Shown here: in pieces, positions 16,935 to 25,785 of the stretch
Layout: each line of letters begins with the position of its first letter
Position numbering within the stretch: the first letter of the stretch is position 1
DNA from: Candidatus Hydrogenedentota bacterium
GTDB taxonomy: Bacteria > Hydrogenedentota > Hydrogenedentia > Hydrogenedentales > JAJRTN01
Assembly (NCBI GenBank): GCA_024278275.1
Contig: JAJRTN010000025.1
Coordinates: 1-35,089 of the forward strand
Direction of reading: 5' to 3'
DNA: 35,089 nt
Made by a program: the position numbers and the translations under genes
The notes under the pieces: model-generated
Told to the model about the DNA's origin: nothing
Database searches by the model: none
The model's input: only the letters and a program-made list of their open reading frames with translations

Positions 16935-16964
16935 AATATAGCGTATGCGGAGCAGCAGGGGCAA
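16935..16964 (-). promoter_or_regulatory. Predicted vapBC promoter
   Basis: On the minus strand TTGCCC (16964-16959) and TATATT (16940-16935) are 18 bases apart. Transcription would begin about 18 bases before the vapB ATG. The pair lies in the 81-base gap downstream of the RND operon, so vapBC need not depend on read-through. Confidence 0.5.
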
Positions 16965-16991
16965 AATCCCACCTGTCCGGTGTCCACGGGA

Positions 16992-19900
16992 TCAGCCCGG
17001 GCGGCGGGCCGGGTGGCGCAACTGGGCGAAGCTGCCGATGAACTGGAAAAACCAGCCCTGGAAACCGTCGATCAGGCTGTAGAACACGGGGACGATGAAC
17101 AGTGTCAATATGGTGCCGGCGGTGAGCCCGCCGATGAGCGCCTGCCCGAGACCGGCGAAAGTGGCCGCGCCGCCGGTGTCGGCCATGGCCAGGGGAATGA
17201 CGCCGAGGATGGTGGTGATGGCGGTCATGAAGACGGGCCGGAAACGGTCGCGGCCCGCTTCGACGATGGCCTTGCGGGTACTGTCAAGTTTTTTGCGCAG
17301 GTGGTTGATGTGGTCCACGATGACGATGCCGTTGTTCACGATGAGGCCGGTCATGAGCACGCAGCCGATGAGGGTGACGGGGTCGAGCTGGGAGTCCATG
17401 AAATAGAGCATCCAGACGCCGCCGCCCAGGGCCAGGGGCACGGAGGTGAGGATGGAGAGGGGCAGCAGGTAGGACTCGAAGAGGGCGCTCATGACGAGGT
17501 AGATAAGAAGGACGGCCATGAGCAGGGTGACGAGGAAGCTCGACATGGTCTCCGCCATTTCTTTCATCTCGTCCCCCATATTGATGGTGTAGCCCACGGG
17601 AAGATGGAAGTTGGCCAGGATGCGGTCAATGTCGTTCATGACCAGGTCCAGGTTGGGTGTGTTGACCTTCGCGGTGATGGTGACCACGTTCTTGCCCTGG
17701 ATGCGCTGTATGGTGGCGGGGGCGGGCGCGCGGGTATAGTCCACGAGGTGGGTCAGGGGCACGAGTTCACCCGACCGGCCCATGATGGTTACGTTATCGA
17801 GACTTTCCTTGCGCCGGCGATCTTCCTCGCGAAACTGGGCCCACACGGGTACTTCACGGCTGCCCTGCTTCATGTAGGGAAGTTGAGCGCCGCGCAAGGC
17901 CATGTCGATGGTCCGGGCGATGGCGGTTGCCGTGATGCCCTCCTGGTCCGCCAGCTCTTCATCGATTTTGATTTGCACTTCCTGCGTGGTCCGCTCTCTA
18001 TCGGCCCGGGCTTCGGAAAGGTATTCCGAGGTGTTCAACCATTCAGCAAGGCGCTCCGCGTATTGATTGAGTGTCTTCCGGTCATCCCCGCGCATGTTCA
18101 GGGAAACGGTGCTCTGCTGCCCCGTTTCCCCGGAGCCGGTCTGTTCGAAGCGCAATTCTCCGCCGGGGATCAGCTTGGGCAAACGCTGCGAAAGAATCGC
18201 GGCCACTTCGTCGGTGGTATACGGTGGATTCGCGCCGAGGGCGCCGTCTTCGTCGGCGTAAAGAAAAATGTTGAATTGCCCTTCCGTGGCGCTGTGGCGG
18301 TTTAGAATGCGCTTGATACCCAGTTCATCGCGCCATTGGTTCACCTGCGTTTCAAGTCGGTCAAAAAGGGCGGAAGTGGCCGCCAGGTCATAGTTCTGCT
18401 CCAGTTCAACGCGGATATTGACTTCCCGGCGATCCAGTTTGGGCATGCCCCGTTGTCCAATCCCTTTTTCACCCAAAGGCACGCTGTAGGTGAGCCACAC
18501 CAGTCCGGCCAGGAGGAGCACGACCCCCAACCGGTGCCCCAGGCAGCCATCCAGGATACGGGCATAACCGTCGATGGTACGCTGTATGAGACGCACGCCC
18601 GCGATACGGGCGAAGAGACCACGCTCACGGTCCCGGAGTAAGCGGAAGATCCCGAGCCCGGTTCGTGGCCGCATACGGCTCATGGCCAGCGGCACGACCG
18701 TCAGCGCGATAAGCAGGCTTCCCCCCAGGGCGACCACCAGGGGAAGCCCCAATTGCTTCATGAAGATGGCGAACATGCCCCCCCCCTGGTAATAGATGGG
18801 TATGAAGACGACCCAGGTGGTCGCCGTGGCGGCGAAGATGGCCAACCCCACCTCGGAGGCTCCGCGCCGTGCGCTTTCCTTCATGTCATAGCCCATGCGG
18901 TGATAGCGGATGATATTTTCCACGACCACGATGGCATTATCCACCAGCATGCCCACCGAGATGATGAGGGACACCATGGTGATAAGGTTGAGGGTCATGC
19001 CGGAGAGGAACATGAAAACGAGGGCCACCATGAGCGAAGAGGGAATGGTGAGTGCCACGATGATGGTGGGCCGAAAGCGGTGGAGAAAGGTGAAGAGCAC
19101 GATGAGCGCCATGGCGGCGCCGTAGAGCCCCTCCTGCTTGAGGTTGTCCAGGGCGCCCATGATGAGTTCGGCCTGGTCAAAAAACACCACGTGGGTCGTG
19201 CCCTCGAAATCGGGCAAGGCGAGAACACGCTCCAGCTCCTTACGCAGGTTCCGGCAGGTGGAAACGGTATTGGCCTCGGATTCCTTGGTGACGAAAGCGA
19301 CCGCGCCGCCCTGTCCGTCGAGGGAGATGAAGTCGTGTTCATCCCGGGCCGCATACCGAACGTTGGCAATGTCCTGCAAGCGCAGTCCGTTGGGTCCGAC
19401 AATGAGCTTCTTGAGTTCGCGGATCTTTCGATACTCACCGGTGACCCGGACGAGATATTTCTTGTCTCCTTCTTCCAGTTCGCCGGCGGACACGTTCATG
19501 CTGCTCTGTTGCAGTGAAGCGACAAGGCTGGCGAGACTGAGGCTTCTCCCGCGCAGCACATCCGGATCGAACTCTACGATGACCTCCTCCCGCGGCACGG
19601 GGGAGAAAATCTGCACGTTCGCCACGCCGTCCACCCGTGCCAAGGCCGGTTGGAGCAAGTCCTCCAGGCGGTTGACGAAATCACGAAGGTCGCCATCCCG
19701 GAAGAGGCCGATGAACATGACGGGGAGGGCGCTGCTTTTCGACCGGTGCAGGATCATGCGGTCCACTTCGGGGGGCAGTTTGAGCTTGAGACGCTCCATG
19801 CGGTCGCGCACATCGGCCGCGGCGGTGCCCATGTCGGTGTCGGGATCGAAAATCATGGATACGAAAACGCCGTTGCTGCCGCTGTGGGTGCGTATGTATT

Positions 19901-20138
19901 TCATGCCCGGAATGGTACGGAACTCGCCCTCCGCGGGAATGGCAAGTTGCTGCTCCGCCTGCTCCGGGGTCGCGCCGGGATAAATGATCTGGCAGCCGAT
20001 GAAGGGATCCTCCACACGCGGCAAAAACTTGAGGGGGATCTCGTACCAGGCGATGGCACCCAGCGCCACGAAGGAAATGCTCAGCATGAGCACCGTCACG
20101 GGCCGCCGCAGGGCGAAATCTGGCAGGGAGATTCTCAC
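16992..20138 (-). CDS. RND efflux transporter permease, 1048 residues
   Basis: The protein has the normal RND layout: membrane helix 1 near residues 12-32, a large periplasmic loop, a helix bundle near 335-560, a second periplasmic loop, and a final helix bundle near 865-1030. Helix 4 carries VGMLVDNAIVVVENI, with an acid at the proton-relay position. The matching helix in the second half reads GLIVNNGIVIVDHI instead of the lysine-bearing AcrB form. This is a hydrophobe/amphiphile-type RND pump taking substrates from periplasm or membrane and driven by protons. The start overlaps the stop of the preceding permease gene by four bases, so the two are probably made in fixed ratio. The pair may work as a heteromeric trimer, as in MdtBC. 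Confidence 0.93.
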   Translation of the reverse strand: MRISLPDFALRRPVTVLMLSISFVALGAIAWYEIPLKFLPRVEDPFIGCQIIYPGATPEQAEQQLAIPAEGEFRTIPGMKYIRTHSGSNGVFVSMIFDPDTDMGTAAADVRDRMERLKLKLPPEVDRMILHRSKSSALPVMFIGLFRDGDLRDFVNRLEDLLQPALARVDGVANVQIFSPVPREEVIVEFDPDVLRGRSLSLASLVASLQQSSMNVSAGELEEGDKKYLVRVTGEYRKIRELKKLIVGPNGLRLQDIANVRYAARDEHDFISLDGQGGAVAFVTKESEANTVSTCRNLRKELERVLALPDFEGTTHVVFFDQAELIMGALDNLKQEGLYGAAMALIVLFTFLHRFRPTIIVALTIPSSLMVALVFMFLSGMTLNLITMVSLIISVGMLVDNAIVVVENIIRYHRMGYDMKESARRGASEVGLAIFAATATTWVVFIPIYYQGGGMFAIFMKQLGLPLVVALGGSLLIALTVVPLAMSRMRPRTGLGIFRLLRDRERGLFARIAGVRLIQRTIDGYARILDGCLGHRLGVVLLLAGLVWLTYSVPLGEKGIGQRGMPKLDRREVNIRVELEQNYDLAATSALFDRLETQVNQWRDELGIKRILNRHSATEGQFNIFLYADEDGALGANPPYTTDEVAAILSQRLPKLIPGGELRFEQTGSGETGQQSTVSLNMRGDDRKTLNQYAERLAEWLNTSEYLSEARADRERTTQEVQIKIDEELADQEGITATAIARTIDMALRGAQLPYMKQGSREVPVWAQFREEDRRRKESLDNVTIMGRSGELVPLTHLVDYTRAPAPATIQRIQGKNVVTITAKVNTPNLDLVMNDIDRILANFHLPVGYTINMGDEMKEMAETMSSFLVTLLMAVLLIYLVMSALFESYLLPLSILTSVPLALGGGVWMLYFMDSQLDPVTLIGCVLMTGLIVNNGIVIVDHINHLRKKLDSTRKAIVEAGRDRFRPVFMTAITTILGVIPLAMADTGGAATFAGLGQALIGGLTAGTILTLFIVPVFYSLIDGFQGWFFQFIGSFAQLRHPARRPG

Positions 20139-23100
20139 GCTTTGTCCCGTCCGCCGAAGAGATCATAGACCACCGGGATAACGATAAGGGTCAGTACCGT
20201 GGCCGAAGTGAGGCCGGCCATCACCGTGACCGCCATGGGCCGGCGCAGTTCCGCGCCCGCGCCGGAAGCCAGGACCATGGGCAGCAAGCCAAGCACGGTG
20301 GTCACGGTGGTCATGATGATGGGCCGCAACCGAACCTTGCCCGCCTCCACGATGGCATCGCGTTTTTTCAGCCCCCGGGCGCGAAGCTGATTGATGTAAT
20401 CCACCAGCACGATGGCGTCGTTCACCACGATGCCGGCAAGCACGATACCACCGAGAAAAACCATGATGCTCACGTCGAGGTTGCACCAGTCAAGGGTATA
20501 GATCACCCCGACGAAGGCCAGGGGGACGCTGAACATGACCAGCGCGGGGTGCCATATGGATTCGAACTGGCAGGCCATAACGACATAGACGAGGAACACG
20601 GCCAGCAGGAGCGCGAAGCGCAGGCTGGCGTAGGAGGTTTCGAGTTCCCGGTTCTGGCCGCCGAAGACGAAGTAGAAATCACGGGGTTTTTCCACCTGTC
20701 GAAGCGCTTCGCGCATGTCGGCGGACACGGCCCCCAGGTCCCGCCCCTCCACGTTTGCCGTGAGGATGACCACCTGCCGCTGATCAATGCGCCGGATCTC
20801 GCTTGGCCCCTCCTGCACGGTGATGCGGGCCACGTCGCTCAGCGGCACGGGAATGGGGCCGTCGGCAATGGACAGGCGGTAAAGGTCTTCCCTGGTGCGC
20901 AGGAGCTGCCGGTCCGTGCGGACACGTACGTCGATGCGCTCGCCCCCCTGGTTGAAACGGGTGGCCACATCGCCCTGGATCTCGGTGCGGAGGCGGTTGG
21001 CCACCTGGCCCGCCGTCAGGCCGTAGTTGGCCAGCAACTCACGATCCAGCTCGACGATAATCTCGGGGTATCCCGCCTTCACGCTCAGTTCCGCGTCGGC
21101 AATACCCGGCACCTTCCGAATGACGGCCAGGGCCCGCTCGCCCAGCTTTCGCAGTGGCCGGATATCATCGCCCACGATTTGCAATTCGACCGCCGTCTTG
21201 AACGTGAAGAGCGAGGGCAGGGTAAAAGTGAATTCCTCCGGTGAGGCCGCCGTTATTTCCTGCCGCAGGGCATCAATGATTTCATCCTGGCGGGGGGCGT
21301 TTATATCGGGATCCTTGAGGAGCACCGTGAAGTCGGCCACGTTTTCTCCCCGTTTGTTCTGACCGTTCGAGAGGGCTTCTCCGATTTCCACCGTGACCGA
21401 AGCCACCTCGGGCCGTTTTCGGATGATGTCTTCGATGACACGGGCACGCTCCTCGGTCTCATCAAGCCGCGTGCCGGGCCGTGCTTCCATGCGAATGCCG
21501 AACTCGCCCTGTTTCATGGGCGGGATGAGCTCACGCCCCAGCGACAAGGCCCGATAGCCCGCATGGGCGGCCAGCAGCAGGGTCAGCAGCAGCAGCACCG
21601 CTCCAAAACGAAGGGCATGCCGCAGGATGGCGGCGTACCCGTCGCGGAAGGCGTTGAATGCCAGGTCGAAAGCCTTGAGGGGGAACCACAGCACCGAAAA
21701 GAACACATGGCGAAGTATCACCCACAGGAGGAGGAGGGGAATAAGCAAAAGAAACAATGCCGTTTCCAGGAGCGCGCCCGTCGCCCGTACCAGCACCTGG
21801 AGCACGAAAAGGCACGCCAATAGGGGCAGGAAGATCATGCCGGCGAGGGCCGCCACCAAACGCATGGGGGAATGATCGTTGAAAAACGCGCCGAAAAGAC
21901 CGGTTATGGGCCCGAAGAACTCCTTGCCCGTGCGCCTGAGATAGGGCCACACATATCCCATCCCCGCGGGGATAACCCTGAACAATGCTGAAACCATGTT
22001 TCCGGACGCGCTGTTTTCCCGGTAGGCCCGGACAATCCAGAAAAGCGACCGGTCGCCCCGGCGTGCAAAGCCCCGGCTCGAAGCAAGCAACGGCACCAGG
22101 AAAAGGGCGGTCAGGAGCGAGGCCAACAGGCCGAAGGTGACGGTCAGGGCCAAATCGCCGAACATCTGGCCCGCGATGCCCTCGACAAAAGCGATGGGCA
22201 GGAAAACACAAATGGTGGTGAAGGTCGAGGCGGCGACGGCACTCCCCACCTCGCGGGTGCCCCGGTCGGCGGCATCAACGGGCTTATCCCCCTCCTCCCG
22301 GCACCGGAAGATGCTCTCCAGCACCACGATGGAGTTGTCCACCAGCATCCCCACCCCCAAGGCAAGCCCGCCGAGGGACATGATATTGAGCGAAATACCC
22401 CGCGCAAACATGGGAATGAAGGTGGCCACGACGGAAATGGGAATGGCGATTCCGATAATCAGCGTGCTCTTCACATCGCGGAGAAACAGGAAGAGAATCA
22501 CCAGGGAAAGGAGTCCGCCGATGATGACCGCGTCTTTTACTTCGTCGATGGCGCCGAGAATAAAACGGGACTGGTCGCTGATGATAGACAGGGCCGTGTT
22601 TTCGGGAAGGCGGCCGAGGATATACTTTGATTTTGCCCGGTCGCGTACGGCGCTCTTCTCTTCCCCGTCGTCCGTCCCGGTGCGGCGGCGTCGCGCCCGC
22701 TCCATGGCCTCGTTGAAATAGCGCGATAGCTGGTCAAAAACGCCCATGGGACGTTCGAGCCCCAGCAAATCCTTCACCTTGTTGCAAACCCGGACGGTGT
22801 TGGCGTCGCCTTCCTTGAAGATATCCAGCGCCACGGCCTCGATCCCGTTGCGGTGTACCACGGCCGTGCGCTCTTTCGCGCCGAGAAACACCTCCGCCAG
22901 GTCCCGCAGCCGGTACTGTTCGCCCGTGGGAATGCTGATAATGCTGTCGCCGATCTCCTCCACGTTCTGAAACTCATTCAGGGTGCGCACCAGGTATTCG
23001 GTCTTCCCTTCCTTGAGGTTGCCGCCCGAGAGATTGATGTTTTGCTGTTGCAGGCTGCCGACGAGATAATCGAGGGAAAGGCCCAGTGATTTCAGGCGTT

Positions 23101-23728
23101 CCGCGTCGACCAGCACCTGTACTTCGAGTTCCTGCCCGCCCTTGATGGCCACTTGGGCGATACCGCTCTCGGCTTCGAGATCGCTTTTGAGCTGGCGTTC
23201 GGCGGAATCGCGAATCTCCGTCAACGCGGCATGCATCTCCCTGCTCGACCACGTCACGCCGTCGGGCACGTCGGGGGTGATCGCCACGCGCATCACGGGA
23301 TCAAGGGTGGGGTCGTAGCGGAGGATCACCGGCTTCTCGCTAAGCTCGCGCGGCGCGTTGAAAAGGTCGAGCCGGTCACGAACGTCTTGTTGCGCCAGCT
23401 TCATGTCCGTGTCCCAGGTGAATTCGAGAATCACCTCGGAAAGGCCGGCGGAAGAAATGCTGCTAATCTCGACCATGCCGCCCACGATACTCAGCAGCTC
23501 TTCGAGGGGCCGGGTGACGAGTTTCTCCACATCCTCCGGGGCCGCGCCCTCGTACTCGGTACGCACCGTGAGGGTGGGATAGGAAATGTCCGGCATGAGG
23601 TTGATGGTGAGCTGCTGATAGGAGCGGAAGCCAAAAACAGCCAGCGTGAGAAACAGCATCATGGTCGTCACGGGACGGCGGATGGGGAAACGGTACGTTT
23701 TTTCTTCGCGCTGGGGAGAATCGATCAT
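20135..23728 (-). CDS. Oversized RND efflux transporter permease, 1197 residues
   Basis: This is the first of two RND permeases in the operon. The N-terminus (FPIRRPVTTMMLFLTLAVFGFRSY) and helix 4 (GMLVDNSIVVLESIF) are standard. It is about 150 residues longer than typical family members. One extra, charge-rich stretch lies near residues 340-375 (ERARRRRTGTDDGEEK) in the first periplasmic loop. A second, near 560-690, adds at least two strongly hydrophobic segments (LVAALAGMIFLPLLACLFVL and ALFLLLIPLLLLWVILRHVF) where helices 6 and 7 are normally joined by a short cytoplasmic link. Two added helices would keep the topology. No frame break is seen, so the insertions look native. Confidence 0.92.
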   Translation of the reverse strand: MIDSPQREEKTYRFPIRRPVTTMMLFLTLAVFGFRSYQQLTINLMPDISYPTLTVRTEYEGAAPEDVEKLVTRPLEELLSIVGGMVEISSISSAGLSEVILEFTWDTDMKLAQQDVRDRLDLFNAPRELSEKPVILRYDPTLDPVMRVAITPDVPDGVTWSSREMHAALTEIRDSAERQLKSDLEAESGIAQVAIKGGQELEVQVLVDAERLKSLGLSLDYLVGSLQQQNINLSGGNLKEGKTEYLVRTLNEFQNVEEIGDSIISIPTGEQYRLRDLAEVFLGAKERTAVVHRNGIEAVALDIFKEGDANTVRVCNKVKDLLGLERPMGVFDQLSRYFNEAMERARRRRTGTDDGEEKSAVRDRAKSKYILGRLPENTALSIISDQSRFILGAIDEVKDAVIIGGLLSLVILFLFLRDVKSTLIIGIAIPISVVATFIPMFARGISLNIMSLGGLALGVGMLVDNSIVVLESIFRCREEGDKPVDAADRGTREVGSAVAASTFTTICVFLPIAFVEGIAGQMFGDLALTVTFGLLASLLTALFLVPLLASSRGFARRGDRSLFWIVRAYRENSASGNMVSALFRVIPAGMGYVWPYLRRTGKEFFGPITGLFGAFFNDHSPMRLVAALAGMIFLPLLACLFVLQVLVRATGALLETALFLLLIPLLLLWVILRHVFFSVLWFPLKAFDLAFNAFRDGYAAILRHALRFGAVLLLLTLLLAAHAGYRALSLGRELIPPMKQGEFGIRMEARPGTRLDETEERARVIEDIIRKRPEVASVTVEIGEALSNGQNKRGENVADFTVLLKDPDINAPRQDEIIDALRQEITAASPEEFTFTLPSLFTFKTAVELQIVGDDIRPLRKLGERALAVIRKVPGIADAELSVKAGYPEIIVELDRELLANYGLTAGQVANRLRTEIQGDVATRFNQGGERIDVRVRTDRQLLRTREDLYRLSIADGPIPVPLSDVARITVQEGPSEIRRIDQRQVVILTANVEGRDLGAVSADMREALRQVEKPRDFYFVFGGQNRELETSYASLRFALLLAVFLVYVVMACQFESIWHPALVMFSVPLAFVGVIYTLDWCNLDVSIMVFLGGIVLAGIVVNDAIVLVDYINQLRARGLKKRDAIVEAGKVRLRPIIMTTVTTVLGLLPMVLASGAGAELRRPMAVTVMAGLTSATVLTLIVIPVVYDLFGGRDKA

Positions 23729-23793
23729 GAGCGAATCCCGGGCACGGCGGGCCGCGCCTTGGTAAGGGGTTCCATTCCCAGGGAAGGCCCCCT

Positions 23794-25137
23794 TTAGCGG
23801 CGGTCGTGGTCCGGGCCGGGCGGGCCGGATCCCTTCTGTTTCTTTTCGGCTTCTTCCTTGGCGGCCTTCAGCGCCTCTTCCGCGCTCATCTCCGCGTTGG
23901 CCGTCAATTCCTCCGTCACCGTGGTAACCCGTACGCGGGCCCCGGGCTTTACGGTATGCTGACCCAAGGTAATGACCCGCGCCCCTTCCGCGATGCCGGA
24001 GACAATCTCCACGTACTCGGCGTCTTCGAGGCCCAGTTTCACTTCCACGCGCCTGGCGACAAGGCGCGGCTCTTCGGGCGCTGTTTCTTTCCTTTCACCG
24101 CCATCCACGCCGTTTACCCCGGCATGAACCACGCTGTCTTCCGTTTCGCCTGTATCCCTGCCCGCCGGCGCTTCCTTTTTCCCGTCCCCGGAAACCTCTT
24201 TCGGCGCATCCTCCACCACCATGAGGTAGGTGCGGGCATTCTCCTCGACGACAGCGTCCTTGGCGACGACCAGGGAATCTTTGTGCAGGTCCGTAATCAG
24301 GCGAACGCGGGCGTAGAGACCATCGCGGAAGCGCGCCCGGGTTTCCGCGTCAAAATCCAGAACGACTTTCACCTTGCCGCCCTGCTCCACGCCGGGATTG
24401 ATGCGGCGCACCACGGCTTTGAATGCCTCCCCGGGCAGTGAATCGGCGGTTACCTCGGCTTCCTGCCCCACGGCCACGCGATGCAACGCCCCTTCCCAAA
24501 TGTAGATGGGCAGTACATAGGAGGAGGGATCAACGATGGTAAAAGCCGGGGTGCCGGTGGAAACCAGCATGCCCTTCTGTATGTTGCGGTGGGTCACGAC
24601 ACCGTCTATGGGCGCGCGAAGGGTCTGGTTGCCCAGGCGCACTTCCAGGGATTCGAGCGTCGCCCGGGCCTGTTCCAGGGCAAAGCGGGCGTTGTCGTAT
24701 TCCATATCGGAGGCCAAGCCGTTCTGACGCAACTTTTTCGTGCGCTCGAAGGCAACCTCCTGTTGGCGTACGTTTACCTCCGATTGGCGAACCTGGGCAT
24801 CCAGGTCCGCCTTTTCCAGTTCCGCCAGTACCTGCCCCGCCTTTACCGTGTCACCCTCTTCGACGGTCACCAGGAGACACCGTCCCACGCCTTCGGAGAT
24901 CACATCAACCCGGCGCTCGGCTTCCACATTGGCCGATGTCTTGAGGAAGGCATGCATGTCACGTCGCTCGGGGGGCGTTACTTCAACGGGAAACACCACC
25001 TCCGGCGGTTTGGGCCTTTGCTCATCTTCGGCGTTCTTCTCCTCCCGTGCCTTTTTGATCGACTCCGAGATTCGGTCGCACCCGCCGAAAACGGCCACGA
25101 TCAGAACTAAGGCTATGATGGAAAGGGATTTGCGCAT
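23794..25137 (-). CDS. RND efflux periplasmic adaptor (membrane-fusion) lipoprotein
   Basis: The 447-residue adaptor links the RND permeases to an outer-membrane channel. A lipobox VFGGC (C20) predicts a lipid anchor. The barrel-sandwich lipoyl halves surround a helical hairpin: RCLLVTVEEGDTVKAGQVLAELE, then helices at about residues 110-165, then LRAPIDGVVTHRNIQKGMLVSTG. A beta-barrel and a membrane-proximal domain follow. A low-complexity, charged insert at about residues 325-365 and a Lys/Glu-rich tail are unusual. GGAGAG upstream of the ATG supports the start. It is first in an operon with two RND permeases; no TolC-like gene is present, so the outer channel must be encoded elsewhere. Confidence 0.93.
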   Translation of the reverse strand: MRKSLSIIALVLIVAVFGGCDRISESIKKAREEKNAEDEQRPKPPEVVFPVEVTPPERRDMHAFLKTSANVEAERRVDVISEGVGRCLLVTVEEGDTVKAGQVLAELEKADLDAQVRQSEVNVRQQEVAFERTKKLRQNGLASDMEYDNARFALEQARATLESLEVRLGNQTLRAPIDGVVTHRNIQKGMLVSTGTPAFTIVDPSSYVLPIYIWEGALHRVAVGQEAEVTADSLPGEAFKAVVRRINPGVEQGGKVKVVLDFDAETRARFRDGLYARVRLITDLHKDSLVVAKDAVVEENARTYLMVVEDAPKEVSGDGKKEAPAGRDTGETEDSVVHAGVNGVDGGERKETAPEEPRLVARRVEVKLGLEDAEYVEIVSGIAEGARVITLGQHTVKPGARVRVTTVTEELTANAEMSAEEALKAAKEEAEKKQKGSGPPGPDHDRR

Positions 25138-25785
25138 GGGCTCTCCGGGGACTCGGGACCAAGCAAGGCAACACCGAGATCAAGCTGAAAGATGGCAAAA
25201 AACGGGACCATCCCCTCATAAGTACTCGTTGGACCGGGACTTATTACAGACGGTTTCGCCGTTTTTTCTGGATCATACGGATTAAACAGACTTTCCGATT
25301 ATCCGTGTTCTTCGTATAACCCTGTGGACCGGCCTTCTTTGTTATCCCGAACATTGGCGCCCTATGCTCGGTCTTCATCCATGCGGGGAGCGGGTACGGA
25401 CGGTCATTCTCCAACGCCGGTTTGTGAGGGATATCCATGGAGATTTCTCACCAACGCTTCGCGTGCCCACGCCGCGTACCCTTTCACCGTCCGCCGGGGT
25501 ACGTGCATACGTCCGGCCAACGTTCGAAATGACAGGGTGGGGCGGAAGGCCGCCGCCCTTATGCTCCCCCACCCATCATTGTCCCCTTTTCTGCCTTCAA
25601 CGGTTCAGGGTTCCGGGGTGTCCAGGAGAAAATGGAAACCGCGTGAGGCAATCCACTAGTATCATCGGCGGGAGCAGGAGATCCATTGACGGAGGGGAAA
25701 GTGGAACCGGGTCTCCTGGCAGGAACCAATAGAAGCGGGCTGCCGAACCCACGACCGCTTCACAACAGGAACAGGATGCTTGAGA
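25138..25785. other. Divergent intergenic region of about 650 bases, no gene accepted
   Basis: The region separates the minus-strand RND operon from the plus-strand MFS gene. It must hold both promoters; none stood out clearly. It contains a hairpin element (25528-25580) and a short ACGG-TTTCG-CCGT stem followed by TTTTTT near 25250-25268. Open frames here translate to Arg/Pro/Ser-rich sequence with no domain and no ribosome binding site. Confidence 0.5.
25528..25580. repeat. Dispersed hairpin element, copy C
   Basis: Arms AATGACAGGGTGGGG (25528-25542) and CCCCCACCCATCATT (25566-25580) form an imperfect stem. A smaller GGCGG-AAGG-CCGCC hairpin at 25541-25554 sits inside. The AATGAC...GGGTGGG start matches the elements at 14814 and 16216. 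Confidence 0.5.

Noticed and set aside
16980-18305. 441-codon open frame on the plus strand
   Set aside because: It is antisense to the RND permease gene; the His/Gly/Asp-rich translation is a mirror of hydrophobic coding sequence.
25324-25732. Two short plus-strand frames in the divergent intergenic region
   Set aside because: They overlap each other, have no ribosome binding site or domain, and cross a hairpin element.
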